A stretch of 64,000 nt of DNA from Diacronema lutheri. Taxonomy: Eukaryota > Haptophyta > Pavlovophyceae > Pavlovales > Pavlovaceae. Under the pieces are notes generated by a model. It searched no databases and had not been told where the DNA came from. It saw only the letters and a program-made list of their open reading frames with translations. Numbering within the stretch: the stretch's first letter is position 1; each line of letters begins with the position of its first letter. Shown here in pieces: positions 17,521 through 28,511 of this stretch. Made by a program: the position numbers and the translations under genes. Location of the stretch: NCBI GenBank assembly GCA_019448385.1, contig JAGTXO010000001.1, positions 1,426,001-1,490,000 on the forward strand. Direction: 5' to 3'.

Positions 17521-19432
17521 ATGGTGCGGAAGCAGAAGGTCTGCTACTTTTATGACTGTAAATCGCCGGCTGCGCGTGCTCGCACGCGCGCATCAGCACG
17601 CACGCGCGCGCGCGCGACGCGCCGCGCGTGAGAGCTCGACGCGCGTGCCTTTGCCGCCGCGCGTATGCGTGCGTGTGCGCAGCCGAGGTGGGCAACTTCT
17701 ACTACGGGCAGGGCCACCCAATGAAGCCGCACCGTATCCGCATGGCGCACAACCTGCTGCTCAACTATGGCCTCTACAAGAAGATGGAGATCTACGTGCG
17801 CGCTGCACGGGCGCGGCTCGCGCCGCACACGCGGCTCGCCGGGCGCGCGACGCACGGGCGCGGCTCTCAGCGCACACGCGGCTCGCCGGCGCGCGCCGCG
17901 ACCTGGCCGACCACAGCCACACCGCGCGTGTTGGTCGCCCTGCATGCTCGGCTCCGCGCGTCGCTCCTCCGCCCGCGCAGCGCCCGATGCCCGCAAAGTT
18001 TGACGAGATCTGCCGCTTCCACTCGGACGAGTACACGAACTTCCTCAGGGTCATCACGCCGGACAACATGACCGAGCACGCAAAGCAGTTGTCGCGATGT
18101 ACGTGGCACAGGCGCAGTCCGTGTGGGCTGGCGCATGCCGCGGCGACACGTGGGGCGCCGCGCGCGCTGCCCGTACGCACGGGCCCACACGCGCTCACGC
18201 CCGCGCCCGCGCTGGGCGCGCGCGCCGGTGCCACGTGGCCTCTCGCCGCGCCGCCTCGTTTCGGCCACCTCGCTCCGGCCGGCGGGCGCAGTCAACGTGG
18301 GCGAGGACTGCCCCGTCTTCGACGGCATGTACCAGTTCTTCCAGATCTCGGCGGGCGGCTCAATCGGCGGCGCGGTCAAGCTGAACAAGCACCAGGCCGA
18401 CATTGCGGTCAACTGGGCGGGCGGGCTGCACCACGCCAAAAAGTGCGAGGCCTCGGGCTTCTGCTACGTCAACGACATCGTGCTCGCGATCCTCGAGCTG
18501 CTCAAGCACCACAAGCGCGTGCTCTACATCGACATTGACATCCACCACGGCGACGGCGTGGAGGAGGCCTTCTACACGACCGACCGCGTGATGACCGTCT
18601 CGTTCCACAAGTTTGGCGAGTACTTCCCGGGCACGGGCGATGTCAAGGACGTGGGCGCGGGGCAGGGGAAGCACTACTCAGTCAACTTCCCGCTGCGCGA
18701 CGGCATCGACGACGCGTCGTACGAGAACATCTTCAAGCCCGTCATCCAGCGCATCATGGACACGTACCAGCCGAACGCCGTCGTGCTCCAGTGCGGCGCT
18801 GACTCGCTGACGGGCGACCGGCTCGGCTGCTTCAACCTGTCGATCAAGGGGCACGCCGAGTGCGTCGACTTCGTGCTCAAATACAATTTGCCCACGCTGC
18901 TCCTCGGCGGCGGCGGCTACACCATCCGCAACGTCTCGCGCTGCTGGACCTTCGAGACAGCGGTCGCTCTGGGCGAGGATATCCAGGACGAGCTGCCGTA
19001 CAACGACTACTTCGAGTACTACGCGCCCGACTTTAAGCTGCACATCACGCCGTCAAACATGGAGAACCTCAATACGCCCGAGTACCTCGACAAGATTAAG
19101 GAGCGCCTCTTCGAGAACCTTCGCCAGATCAACCACGCGCCGAGCGTGCCATTCCAGCAGACGCCGCGCGACAACGACGGCGACGACGACGACGACGACG
19201 ACAACGACGATGACAAGGACGTGCGCGTGCCGAGTGCGCGCGCTTCTCGTGCCGCGCGCTCGGTGGCCCGCCCCCCCCCCCCCTCCCCCCTCCCCCGCCC
19301 CCCTTACCCACCCGCACCTAATGCGAGACGTGCGCGTGGCCTTTCCGCGCGCGCGCAGTCTGGGAAGCCGACAAGGCGGTCGAACACCCGGCCGAATATT
19401 ACGCGGGCGACGCCGACCATGACCGCGCGTAG
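17521..19432 (+). CDS. HDAC1: class I histone deacetylase (Rpd3/HDAC1-like)
   Basis: This is a zinc-dependent lysine deacetylase of Sin3/NuRD-type corepressor complexes. Exons 17521-17557, 17683-17795, 17981-18098, 18292-19233 and 19359-19432 give 427 residues. The sequence follows Rpd3 almost without gaps: [35 protein letters not shown], the catalytic His pair in [11 protein letters not shown], zinc ligands in [29 protein letters not shown], and the transition-state Tyr in [14 protein letters not shown]. The acidic tail (mostly Asp) ends with [17 protein letters not shown]. The last intron was placed at A|gtgcgc because only that phase gives this Rpd3-like ending. Introns are 90-193 nt, and the fourth contains 13 consecutive C at 19271-19283. 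Confidence 0.97.
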
Positions 19433-19477
19433 CCCCCCCCCGCGCCCTCGTTATAAGCCGTGCGTCGACGAGGCGCG

Positions 19478-20245
19478 TCAGTCAGATCGTGCGCCGTGCG
19501 CAAGCGCCTGTGCAATCCTACGCTCGATCGTCTGCGCGCCAACGTCGCCCACCTCAAAGCCGACCTCGTTGCCCGCTGCGTCAAAGAACTCAAAATGGGG
19601 AATCTCGTCGACGTGGTACATGTTCCATACGGGTGCCATGCCCGGATCGTCCGTGTTGATCATCACCCAGTTGACGCCCTTGTCGCGGATCGCGGCGTCC
19701 TCCACAGGCCTCAGGTCCTTGGCGGCGCTGCGGCAATGCGGGCAGGCGCCGCCGTAAAACTCCATCACGGTCGGCCTGCCACTGCCGATCGCAACGTTCA
19801 GCGGCGTCGACGCGCGCACCATCGAGTCGAGCGTCGGCGCACCCGTGATCCCGCTGACCATAGCCGTGGCAAGCAGCGTGCCCCCCACGAGCATCGCCTT
19901 CGCTCCCGCCAGCAGCCCGCCGCCCGTCGCGACTGCCGCAGCGGCGCCCCCGCTCGCACCAGCGAGCGCGCCCGCTCCCGCAACGCACGCGCCACCCGCG
20001 CACACGCCACCGGCCGCGGTCGCGATCGTCGCCGCGCTGCTCACCACCGTCGCACCGCCCGCGAGCCCGGAGAGCCCGATCGCTGCCGCGAGCTTGGCGT
20101 CCGGAGCCTTTGACTCGCCAGGGGGCGCAGCCTCGGAGTCGTCGGCGAGGCGGATGCCCGTTGACACGCACACGCCGAGGGCGCGCGCGCGCACGGCCGC
20201 CGAGCTCCCAAAGCCGAGGACCAGCGCGTGCACGACGACCAGCAT
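19478..20245 (-). CDS. thioredoxin-like membrane protein, HCF164/TxlA-like
   Basis: This 255-residue protein has a C-terminal thioredoxin fold (about 145-245): [22 protein letters not shown] with a CPHC redox centre, then [30 protein letters not shown] with the cis-proline. In plants the closest pattern is HCF164, a thylakoid lumen thioredoxin-like protein that passes reductant for cytochrome b6f assembly and plastocyanin maturation. The N-terminal 130 residues start with a hydrophobic leader ([17 protein letters not shown]) and contain a long Ala/Gly-rich hydrophobic stretch (about 55-130) that should hold one or two membrane spans. CPHC differs from HCF164's usual CEVC, so a sister family is possible. 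Its ATG is only 56 bp from the stop codon of the MATE gene upstream on the same strand. Confidence 0.78.
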   Translation of the reverse strand: MLVVVHALVLGFGSSAAVRARALGVCVSTGIRLADDSEAAPPGESKAPDAKLAAAIGLSGLAGGATVVSSAATIATAAGGVCAGGACVAGAGALAGASGGAAAAVATGGGLLAGAKAMLVGGTLLATAMVSGITGAPTLDSMVRASTPLNVAIGSGRPTVMEFYGGACPHCRSAAKDLRPVEDAAIRDKGVNWVMINTDDPGMAPVWNMYHVDEIPHFEFFDAAGNEVGFEVGDVGAQTIERRIAQALAHGARSD

Positions 20246-20300
20246 GCCGTCGACCTCGATCGAGGACGAGTGGCAAGCCGAGCGCCTTCGTGAACCGGGT

Positions 20301-21784
20301 TTACAACATTTTTAAAATTGTGACACTTGACGGCGGCTCGTCCTCTGCGGAGGTCACGCTCTGCGCGGCCGCGCGCGCGTCGTCCAGGTGCACGCGTGCG
20401 GCGCTCTCTGCCGCGCACGCCGCCCAGTCGTAGCGAGCGAGCACGAGCGCCTGCAGCGCGGCCGCCACGAGCATTGAGAGACACGCGCCCACCCACAGTG
20501 CGAGCGCGCCGTCTTCTGAGCCGCCGAGCGGGCCAAAGGCTGCCCAGATGCCAACGGGCATGCCGACGACGTAGTAGCCGATCAGCTGCGCGCCCGCCGA
20601 ATAGCGCTGCAGGCCGATGCCTGAACACGCGCCGCCGAGCGCATTCGAGAGCGCATCCGCCGCCATCACGAGCCCGAGGAGTGGCATGGTGCGGCGTGTA
20701 AGCGCATTGATTGCCGCGTCGGCGGTGAACAGTCGCGAGAGCGGCTGACGGAGGAGGGCGACGGCGCCGCCAAGCGCGATTCCAAGCACCGCCGAGACGG
20801 CGAGCGCGGCGGCCGCGGCCAAGCGCGCCGCGCGCACGTCGCCCGCGCCGATGTGGCGACCGACAGTGGTGCTCGCCGCAACCGCGCATCCGATCCACGC
20901 CATCAAAGCAACGGCCTGCAGGTTGGCACACGCCGCGATCGCGCCGATCGCGACAAGCGGCGAGCGCAGCCGGCCTGCGAGCAGGATGATCGCCTCGAGC
21001 GCCCACCACTCGAGGAGGCAGACGAGCATGCCGGGCGCCATCAACCGCACGTACTCGCGCAGGCCGTCATGGTCGAGGAGAAGACGGAGGGGAACCGGGC
21101 GAAACACGTAGCCGTGGCCGAGGTGGCAAAGCACGGGGACTTGCAAAAGCAGGTAGAGCATTTGTACCCGCCCGCCGCCCACGCCGCGCCCAGGAAGCCG
21201 AGGCCCGTCCAGTGCACGAGCGCCCACTGCAGCAGAGGCGCGACCGCGCACACGGCCGCCGCGATGGCCATGTTGGCGCCGTTGAGGCCGTGCGCCTGGA
21301 AGACGCGCTGGACGGCGGACATGAGGACGATGCCGAAGAAAGAGGGCAGCAGGCGAAGGCAGTAGGGCCTGGCGAGCGCGACCACCTGCGCCGGCTGGCC
21401 CGCGCGCAGCAGGAGGACGTCTGACCAGTAGAGGAGGGGCGCGACGGGGAGCAGCACGGCGCAGCACGCGAGCGTCGCGCGCTGCAGCGCGAGCGCGCAC
21501 TGGCGAGGGCGGCCCGCGCCAATGGCCTGCGGGCAGAGCGTGCGCAGCGCGGTGATGGCGCCAAACCCTGGCGCGATCGCGACAATGTTCAGGTAGGCGC
21601 GCGCGAGCGTGAGCGCGTCGAGCTCGGCGGCAACGCGTGCCGCGCCGGCCGCGCCGGACGACGGCTGGCGGCCGACGATCGCGACGGCGAACACAACCGG
21701 CAAATACTCCAGCGCGTTGCCGATGGCGGTCGGCACGACGATGGAGACCGCTTCGCGCAGGTGATGCACAAATTCGGCCCCCAT
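20301..21784 (-). CDS. MATE-family multidrug/toxin exporter, apparent frameshift
   Basis: This is a multi-pass cation-coupled exporter of the MATE family, exporting metabolites, toxins or citrate-like anions, probably at vacuole or plasma membrane. The N-half reads IVVPTAIGNALEYLPVVFAV, then ALRTLCPQAIGAGRP, VFQAHGLNGANM and GLGFLGAAWAAGG. The C-half reads YVRLMAPGMLVCLLEWWALE (the MvCLEWW motif), TVGRHIGAGD and ALGGACSGIGLQRYSAGAQ. The halves lie in different frames. The change falls near 21168-21176 in a G/C-rich patch, where adding one base would continue as VQMLYLLLQVPVLC, a normal helix. No convincing splice pair fits. A one-base sequence error is the simplest reading, a real mutation the alternative. 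The final residues VTILKML are AT-rich and may double as the promoter of the next gene. Confidence 0.83.
20311..20316 (-). promoter_or_regulatory. TTTAAA box upstream of thioredoxin-like gene
   Basis: TTTAAA inside CATTTTTAAAATTG, 66 bp upstream of the minus-strand ATG at 20245. It lies within the last codons of the MATE gene. The spacing matches the box before the F-box gene at 57775. Confidence 0.35.
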
Positions 21785-21864
21785 CGATGCGGCCGATTAT
21801 TGCGCGATTCGGCGGCCATCCTTTTGGCGCCCGCGGAGCCACGGAGCGTCCAACTGGAGCCACG
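21785..21864. promoter_or_regulatory. 80-bp divergent intergenic region, MATE / MAPKK
   Basis: Eighty bp between opposed ATG codons, with the AT-rich piece CGATTATTGCGCGATT near the MATE side. It is probably a shared promoter. Confidence 0.45.
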
Positions 21865-23016
21865 ATGGAGCGCGACTTTCGCGACAAGCCGGCGCCGATA
21901 AACGTTCCGCTCGCGCTGCTGCCCGAGCGACCGTCGGTGCTCGATGGCGCGGGGTCCGGCTGGAACCAAACGGGAGGTATGTCGATCGACATACACACGG
22001 CGACCGTCGGCGAGGTGCAGCCCGTTGAAGTCTTCGACGAGAGCATGGGCCAGTCGGAGATACGGCACGAGGACCTGCAAGTGCTGAGCGTGGTCGGGCA
22101 CGGCTCGAGCGGGATGGTGCAAAAGGTGCTGCACAAGCCGTCCAATTCGATCCTTGCGCTCAAGGTAATCCCGCTCGTCGCTGAGGAGAAGGTGCGGCGC
22201 GCGATCTTGCTCGAGCTGCGCACGCTGCACGAGTCGCACTGCAGCGCGATCGTCTCGTTCTACGGCGCCTACTACCGCGAGGGCGCGGTGCAGATTGCGC
22301 TGGAGTACATGGACGCATCGCTGATGGACATACTGAAGGGCACGGGCGCCCCGATCCCTGAGCACATTTTGCTCGCAATGTGCATCCCGCTGCTGCACGG
22401 GCTCGTCTACTTGCACAAGGCACGCAGGACGATCCATCGCGACATCAAGCCGTCCAACCTGCTCGTCGACAACCAGGGCAATGTCAAAATCGCGGACTTT
22501 GGCGTTTCGGGCGAGTTGCAGTCGTCTTTGTCCAAGTGCGCGTCGTGGGTGGGCACCGTGCACTACATGAGCCCGGAGCGCATCTGCGGTGGCTCCTACT
22601 CGTTCAACTCGGATCTGTGGTCGCTTGGGCTCTCGCTGCTCGAGCTTGCGCTCGGCCGCTTTCCCTACTCGCCATTGGAATCGACCGAGCGGCTCGGCTT
22701 CTGGGACCTGCTCGACTTCATCGTCGAGGAGCCCGTGCCGCCGATGCCGGCGCACCTCTCGGCGCCATTTGCAGAATTCCTCGCGCTCTGCCTGCAAAAG
22801 GCGCCGGAGAAGCGACCGTCGTCTTCGGACCTGCTCGAGCACCCGTGGATCCGATCGGCCGCCCACCTTGACGGCGCCCACCTGCCCAACTGGATCCGCG
22901 AGGCGCTCGCACGGCTACCGCCGCGCGGGTGCGAGGGTGACACCGAGCGTGCGAACCTTGGCTCGAAAGGCGCGGCCGCTATCACCGCGTCTGTCGGTTC
23001 ACATCTGTCTCGCTGA
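21865..23016 (+). CDS. MAP kinase kinase (MEK/MKK-type)
   Basis: This 383-residue intronless dual-specificity kinase would phosphorylate a MAP kinase on Thr and Tyr. The kinase domain covers about 70-345: glycine loop VVGHGSSGMVQKV, ATP lysine K100 in LALKVIPL, catalytic loop HRDIKPSNLL with D193, D211-F-G, and GTVHYMSPERI with a MEK-like proline-containing insert later (FPYSPLESTERL). The activation loop reads S223-KCA-S227-WVGT, the S-xxx-S spacing of animal and fungal MEKs rather than the five-residue spacing of land-plant MKKs. The short N-terminus has no clear basic MAPK docking site. The frame is open further upstream, but ATG 21865 avoids overlapping the MATE start. Its stop lies 35 bp beyond the stop of the convergent gene, so the coding regions overlap. 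Confidence 0.93.
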   Translation: MERDFRDKPAPINVPLALLPERPSVLDGAGSGWNQTGGMSIDIHTATVGEVQPVEVFDESMGQSEIRHEDLQVLSVVGHGSSGMVQKVLHKPSNSILALKVIPLVAEEKVRRAILLELRTLHESHCSAIVSFYGAYYREGAVQIALEYMDASLMDILKGTGAPIPEHILLAMCIPLLHGLVYLHKARRTIHRDIKPSNLLVDNQGNVKIADFGVSGELQSSLSKCASWVGTVHYMSPERICGGSYSFNSDLWSLGLSLLELALGRFPYSPLESTERLGFWDLLDFIVEEPVPPMPAHLSAPFAEFLALCLQKAPEKRPSSSDLLEHPWIRSAAHLDGAHLPNWIREALARLPPRGCEGDTERANLGSKGAAAITASVGSHLSR

Positions 23017-24537
23017 ATCTCGCCTTGAAGAAAGACTCAAAGTCCGTGCGGTGCAACGCCTGCCAGAGAACCAAATCGCGCTTGCGCTCGTCGATGTCGA
23101 GCTCTGGCTGTGTCAGCAAGTCTTGGCCAAACATCCCATCTTTGACAAGCTGCGCGCTCACGACGCGGCCATCAGCTGTGCGGGTCGTCGTGTACGCGGC
23201 AAAGTCGTCCTGGAACCCATCGTACCACTCGATGCGGCTCTCGTTGATCCCCGCCGTCCCGCAGACGACGTGGGCGGCACCCGGCCTGCGAGCGTGCCCG
23301 GGCACTCCGACTCCGGTCGCATCCGACGGCGCGCACCTCAGGTTGTTGCTTGTCCGGCTGCGCTGGCCGACGCGCACGCACAGCTCCGCGCGGTATCCCC
23401 CTGAGCCGCAGTCCGCGTAGAGCGCGCCGGTGCGCAGCGTCGGCAGCTCCTCGACAGCGCATTCCTGATGTGGGTGTTGCGAGGCGGCGCGCGCCGTGCA
23501 GCGACGCGCGTGCTGAGTGCAGAGCGAGACGCATGGGTTTGAGCGCGGTGGCGCAGATCGCGCTCTCCGAGCGCGCACCGAGATGCGCGTGTCAGGTCGC
23601 GGGCAATTGAGCCGCTTGGACGCGTGGATCAGCGGGTCAATGTGCACGCCCACGTGGCGCTCGTAGCCCATTGCGCGGCACGCCGAAGACGCAGTCGCTG
23701 CCATGTTCGCGTCGTCCGTGTGAACGTAGACCCAGCCTTTGACCGCGTCGTGCAGCTGCACGAGGCCCTTGTTTCCAATGCTCAGCCGCACGTCGATGTT
23801 GTGCAGCTTGTCGTTACACCTGTGCGCACGCGGAAGGCGTTGGGCGCGGAGGCGGTGTGCGCGCATGCTGTCGCGCGCCACAGCGCCCAACGCGCCCGCG
23901 CGCACCATTCCTTACGGTCGGCGCAGCCCTGTGCTTCGGTCACGAACTCGACAGGGGCCATCGGATCGCCGTTCGCGTCGACCCCCTCCGAAAAGCCGCA
24001 GCGCAGCATGTTGTCGAGAGTCCAGAGCGGATCGCCGCCGTGCGAGAGGACCACGGCGGGCATTCGCCTGCGAAACGCGAACGCAGCGGGTACGCGTAGA
24101 TACGCATGTCAATCGGGCCGGCGCCGCGCGCCAAGCTTGCCGTTAGGATGGAGCGGTTCGCGCGCGCCGGGCGCGGCATCGCGCGCGCGGGGCGCGGCAC
24201 GAACTTGCAGGCGCAGCCGGCGTTGAAGGTGGTGCGCAGCCCGCGGCAGCAGGCGGCGGACTCCTGGTCCTTGCTGCAATGAATCGAGGGTGCCCAGTGA
24301 ACGATCGAGCAGGCTGAATCCGACAGCGCAGAGGGGCGCACGTTCGCCGGCGTGGCCACCAGAAAACACGCTGCGCAGGCAACCGCGCAGAGCGTGGCGC
24401 CGACGATGGCCGCGAGGCGAAACTGTGGCGCGGTGAAGGGGGAGACGGACGTGGGATGTCGAATATGGGCACCCAAATCGCGCGTGCTGGCAGGCGCGCG
24501 CTCCGTCTCGGCCGCGATGCGCGCTCACCATCGTCAT
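22982..24537 (-). CDS. single-pass membrane protein with SRCR-like domain
   Basis: Minus-strand exons 24537-24529 (9 nt, MTM), 24422-24205, 24067-23906, 23819-23579 and 23464-22982 join to 370 residues. The second junction uses a weaker GTTCGT donor. A signal anchor (FRLAAIVGATLCAVACAACF) starts the protein, which should be secretory or type II. A cysteine block follows (ESAACCRGLRTTFNAGCACK). Residues about 135-215 resemble a scavenger-receptor cysteine-rich domain: NIDVRLSIGNKGLVQLHDAVKGWVY, then DDANMAATASSACRAMGYE, matching the SRCR order of G..V.....WG.V....W....A...CR.LGY. The C-terminal 150 residues (CGSGGYRAELCVRVG, VVCGTAGINESRIEWYDGF) are unassigned. Ligand and role are unknown. Confidence 0.65.
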
Positions 24538-24688
24538 CAGCCAAACCGGCCGGACGTGATCGACTCGTGGAGCGCGGGGCACTCCTTTTCGCGGGTAAAC
24601 GGGTATTTTTGGAGGAGGCGAACGGCAGGCAGCCCGGGCACCTATCACTTGTCCGTTTGGGGGGTCAGAACAGGGCTGCAGGTGGCAG

Positions 24689-26146
24689 TCAAGTGCTGCC
24701 GAGCGCGAGAGCGCCGTGCCGCTCGGAGAGGCCGCTGTCAAAGCTGCCCTCAAAAAAGGACGCGAGGGCGCGGTCAAGCTCGGCCTTGTCCCCGCCACCG
24801 TTGGTGAGCCGCGCCTCGAGCTCCTCGAGGCGTGCGAGCTTACCGCTCAGCGCCGCGCTGATCGACTGCAGCGAGCAGGCGGTCGCCGCCGTACCCCCGC
24901 GCGAGCTCCCGGCCGACAGAAGACGCGCGCGCGGCGTGAGGTCGCCAATGCCGCTGGTACTGCGACCATTCGCGCCAGAGCGCGCGTCCGAAGCGGTGCC
25001 GTATGCCGCGAGCGCCTCGCGCATCTGCGCTGACGAGCCGTCCGAGGCGCGGGGCTGGGCGACAAGGCCATGCATCGAAGCTCCCGTCTCGCTCAGCCCT
25101 TCCTGCAGCTCCTGCGCGCCATCCTCGGTTGACGAGCGGGCGACGCGGAGTGGGATGGGGAACGGGGGGCGTTTGGGGGAGCAGAGGACGGCGCGGTCAG
25201 CACGCGCGCGTGGCGAGCGCGCGCGCGCGCGCACCGAGCGCACGCCACGCGCAAAGCGGCCACCCGCGCTCGCGCCGTCACGCGCCGCGCGCGCGCGCGC
25301 ACCGCGAGCGTGCGCAGCCGCGACTCGGCGCGACGCATGAGCACGTCGACATTCGGTGTGCTCGTGCGCGGTGAGGCGCCGGCAGGCGTTTCGTCACCCG
25401 CCAACACCGCACCGCCAACCGCCGACGCGACGGCGCCGAACGCAGGCGCGACATATGGCGCGAGGGTTGCGCCACCGGCGCCGCGCACGTGCGCCGTGCT
25501 CCCCTCCGCACTGTGCGGCTCCTGCGGTCCGCTCAGCTCGTGGTCGGTGAGCATGCGCAGCCTCGCCTCGGCGCGGATCATCAAGGCGTCCACCGACGGT
25601 GTGCCCGAGCGCGCGCGCTCCGGCAAAGGCTCAGCACGGCCCGTGCCGACCGCGCTGCTGCCGCACGCGTTGAAGCCGGCATCAGAGGCGACGAAACGGG
25701 CGCGCGCGCTGGCCGCGCGGCGCGGCGACCTCGCGCCAGCGCCGGTGGCGTGCGCGCCCTGCCCGCCGGGCCGCGCCGTCTCGGCTGACGGCTGGCACGC
25801 GCGCCTCAGCGCAGCGGCAGAGTCGAGAGCCTCTTCCACGATGGCGCGACGCGCGACGCGTGCGGCCGGCTCAAGCTCGCGGCCGTCGTCGTCGCTGCAG
25901 CTGTTCGAGCTGCCCTCGATATCGTGCGCTCGGCCGCGCGCCGCGTGAGACGCACCTCTGCCGCTCTGCGCACCGAGGGGCAAGTAGCGTGACTGGTTGA
26001 CGAGGGAGCGATCGATGCTCGGGGGCTCGGGTGCACCGTCGAGGTGGGCTCCGCCCACGGCCAATGGCGGCTGGCGCGGTGTCGCGCCGCCGTCGTGGTC
26101 GGCAGCACTGCCGCCCGGCTGTTGCTGCTGCTGCTGCCGCTGCTGC

Positions 26147-26191
<45 letters not shown>

Positions 26192-28471
26192 GCCCATGCC
26201 TGCCGCTCGCGCTCGCGCGCGCGCGGCAGCACATCCAGCTGCAGCACATCGGCCGGTTGGCGGTACGCGGCCATGCCGCCGCCCCCGCCCAGCATCTGCG
26301 ACTCGCCGACGAGCGATGCCGCGAGCGACAAGCGGCCGCCGTGCGAGTTGGGGCGCGCGCCGCGCTCGTCGGCGCGCGCGGCGGCGAGCGCCGCCCCGGG
26401 CGTCGATGGCGGCGAGCCGGACGGCCACTGGCTCGGCGAGCCGACGCCCACGTCAGGCCAACCAGAGCTCGCGCCGCCCTCGCCGCGCGCGCAGGCCAGC
26501 TGGTGGCCCTGCGGCGGCGAATGGTACGCGCCGTCGTCCGCGGGCGGGCGGCGGTGCAAGTTGACGCCGAGCGGGTCGTGAATCGCCTCATGCGCGCTCG
26601 CGCTCAGCCCCGGCTCTGAGGCTGACGGGCCGAGCTCGGAGACGGGCGTGCACCGGTCTGCCGCGCGGTGCGGAGCAGCGTGGAGTGCGCGCGCGTGCTG
26701 CGTGTAGCCGTCAGTGTATGGCGTGGCGAGCATCTCCGACTCGGTGTACTCGCGCTCTGACTGCGCAGGCCTGGGCCGCTGCTGCTGCTGCTGCTGCTGC
26801 TGCTGTGCAGCTGCGGAAAGCGCTTTGAGATCGTTCTCCATGGCCACGTGCCGCGAGAGGACCTCGCTCGTCGCCGCCTGCAGCTGCTCGACCATTGAGC
26901 CCTGCGCGCTCACAAGCTGCGCCATTCGCCGCTGCTCCGAGAGCAGCTCGTCCTTGAGGAAGCCGAGCGCGCGCGCAGAGCTGGCGGCAGCCGGGCCCTG
27001 GATCTCGTCGCCATGGCCGTCGTCACCGCTCGCGCCGTTCGCCCACGCGCTGTCGCCGGCGGCCGCACAGCATGCGCGGTGCGCGGCGAGCGGCGGCGGC
27101 GCGGCGGGCGAGGCGGGCGGAGATGCGCGCTGGAAGAGGTGCGCTCGGCTTTCAGCGCGCGAACTGCTGTCGGACGCGAGCGCCGCGCCGACAGCCGCCG
27201 GCCCAGCATGCACGCCGACGGGCAGGTCATCAAAAGCACTCGCACCGGCGGCGCCGGCGGCAGCGGCGAAGCCGCGCGGCGGCGCGTGCTGGCGCGCGCG
27301 CATCGCCGCCTCCTCCTCCGCGTCGAGCCTGCGGTTTCGCTCCTCGGCGAGTTGGCGTTGTCTGTCCGCCTTGGTGAGGAGCGGGGGCGGGATGACAGAA
27401 GCACCGCTCGGCTGCTCGCCGCTGCCTTCGCGCTCAGTCTGCGCGTGCCGGCGGCGTGCGGGGCCGACGCCATCGGGGTGCGCATCGTCGTGCTGCTGCG
27501 CGTGCGGCGCGCCGTGCCCCTCCTTGGCACGCTGCTTGCTCCGCTCAGATTCATAGGCCGAAGCGAGCTCCGCTTGCTCGCGCGCGAGTCGGTCGGCCTC
27601 GATGCGCTCCTCGCGCTCGCGCGCCGCCTTCTCGGCCGCCTTGCGCGCAGCCTTCTCGGCGATCTGCTCCTGCAGCGCCTGCTGCACCATCTGCTGCTGC
27701 AGCTGCCGGGCTGAGACACCCTCCTCCGTCGCGTACATGCTCGCGCAGCCGCCGCGCGCGCGACCCGCGCCCGCGCCCGCGCCGCTTGGCTGCGGCATCC
27801 GCTGCGCGTGCGCGTGCGCCGGCGGCGCGGCGTACGCGCCGCCTGCGCGCGCACAGCCGCCCACGTACCCTGCACGCGCGTACTCGCCACTATCTCCCTC
27901 GCCATCGTCGTCGGCGCGCCCGCCGCCCGCTTCGTGCGCGCCGCTACCGCCCGCCCACGCGCCGTCCAAGCCGACCGGTCCGCCTGCGCCGCGACGCAGC
28001 TCCTCGTGGCGTTGCTGTGCCTCCGCTGAGCGCGCGTGCGGCCCGGGCAGGTGGCCAGCCAAGTGCACGGGCGCGCCATGGCTGAGTAGATGCAGGTCTG
28101 CGACGACGTGCTGCCCGCGCGGCGTGGTGAGTGGCGCGCCCGCGCCGGGCCGGCCCCATGGGAAGAAGGTGTCCGCCTCAGGCTCTTCGCCGTCGGCGCC
28201 GCGCGCGCCGGCGCGCCGGCGGTTGCCCACGCGGCCGCCGCCTGCGCGCTCCCTCTCCGCCTGCTTGGCCGCGATCTGGTTCTGCAGCTCCGCCGCGTAC
28301 GCAGCCTTCTGCGCCGCGCGCGCGTCAGGCTGTCCGCCTGCGCCGCCGCCGCCGCCCGGCCAGCCGCCGCCCGCGCGCTCGGCGTCGCCATACCAGCCGC
28401 TGCGCGCGCCGGCGTGCGGAGGGATCTGATCGCCCCTCGAGTACTCGTCTGCGCCCGCACCAAATGTGCGC

Positions 28472-28511
<40 letters not shown>

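Noticed and set aside
24689-25123. Last exon of the CSPP1-like gene as a separate small gene
   Set aside because: It has no good ATG at its start, joins the large exon in phase 0 and continues the same coiled-coil style.
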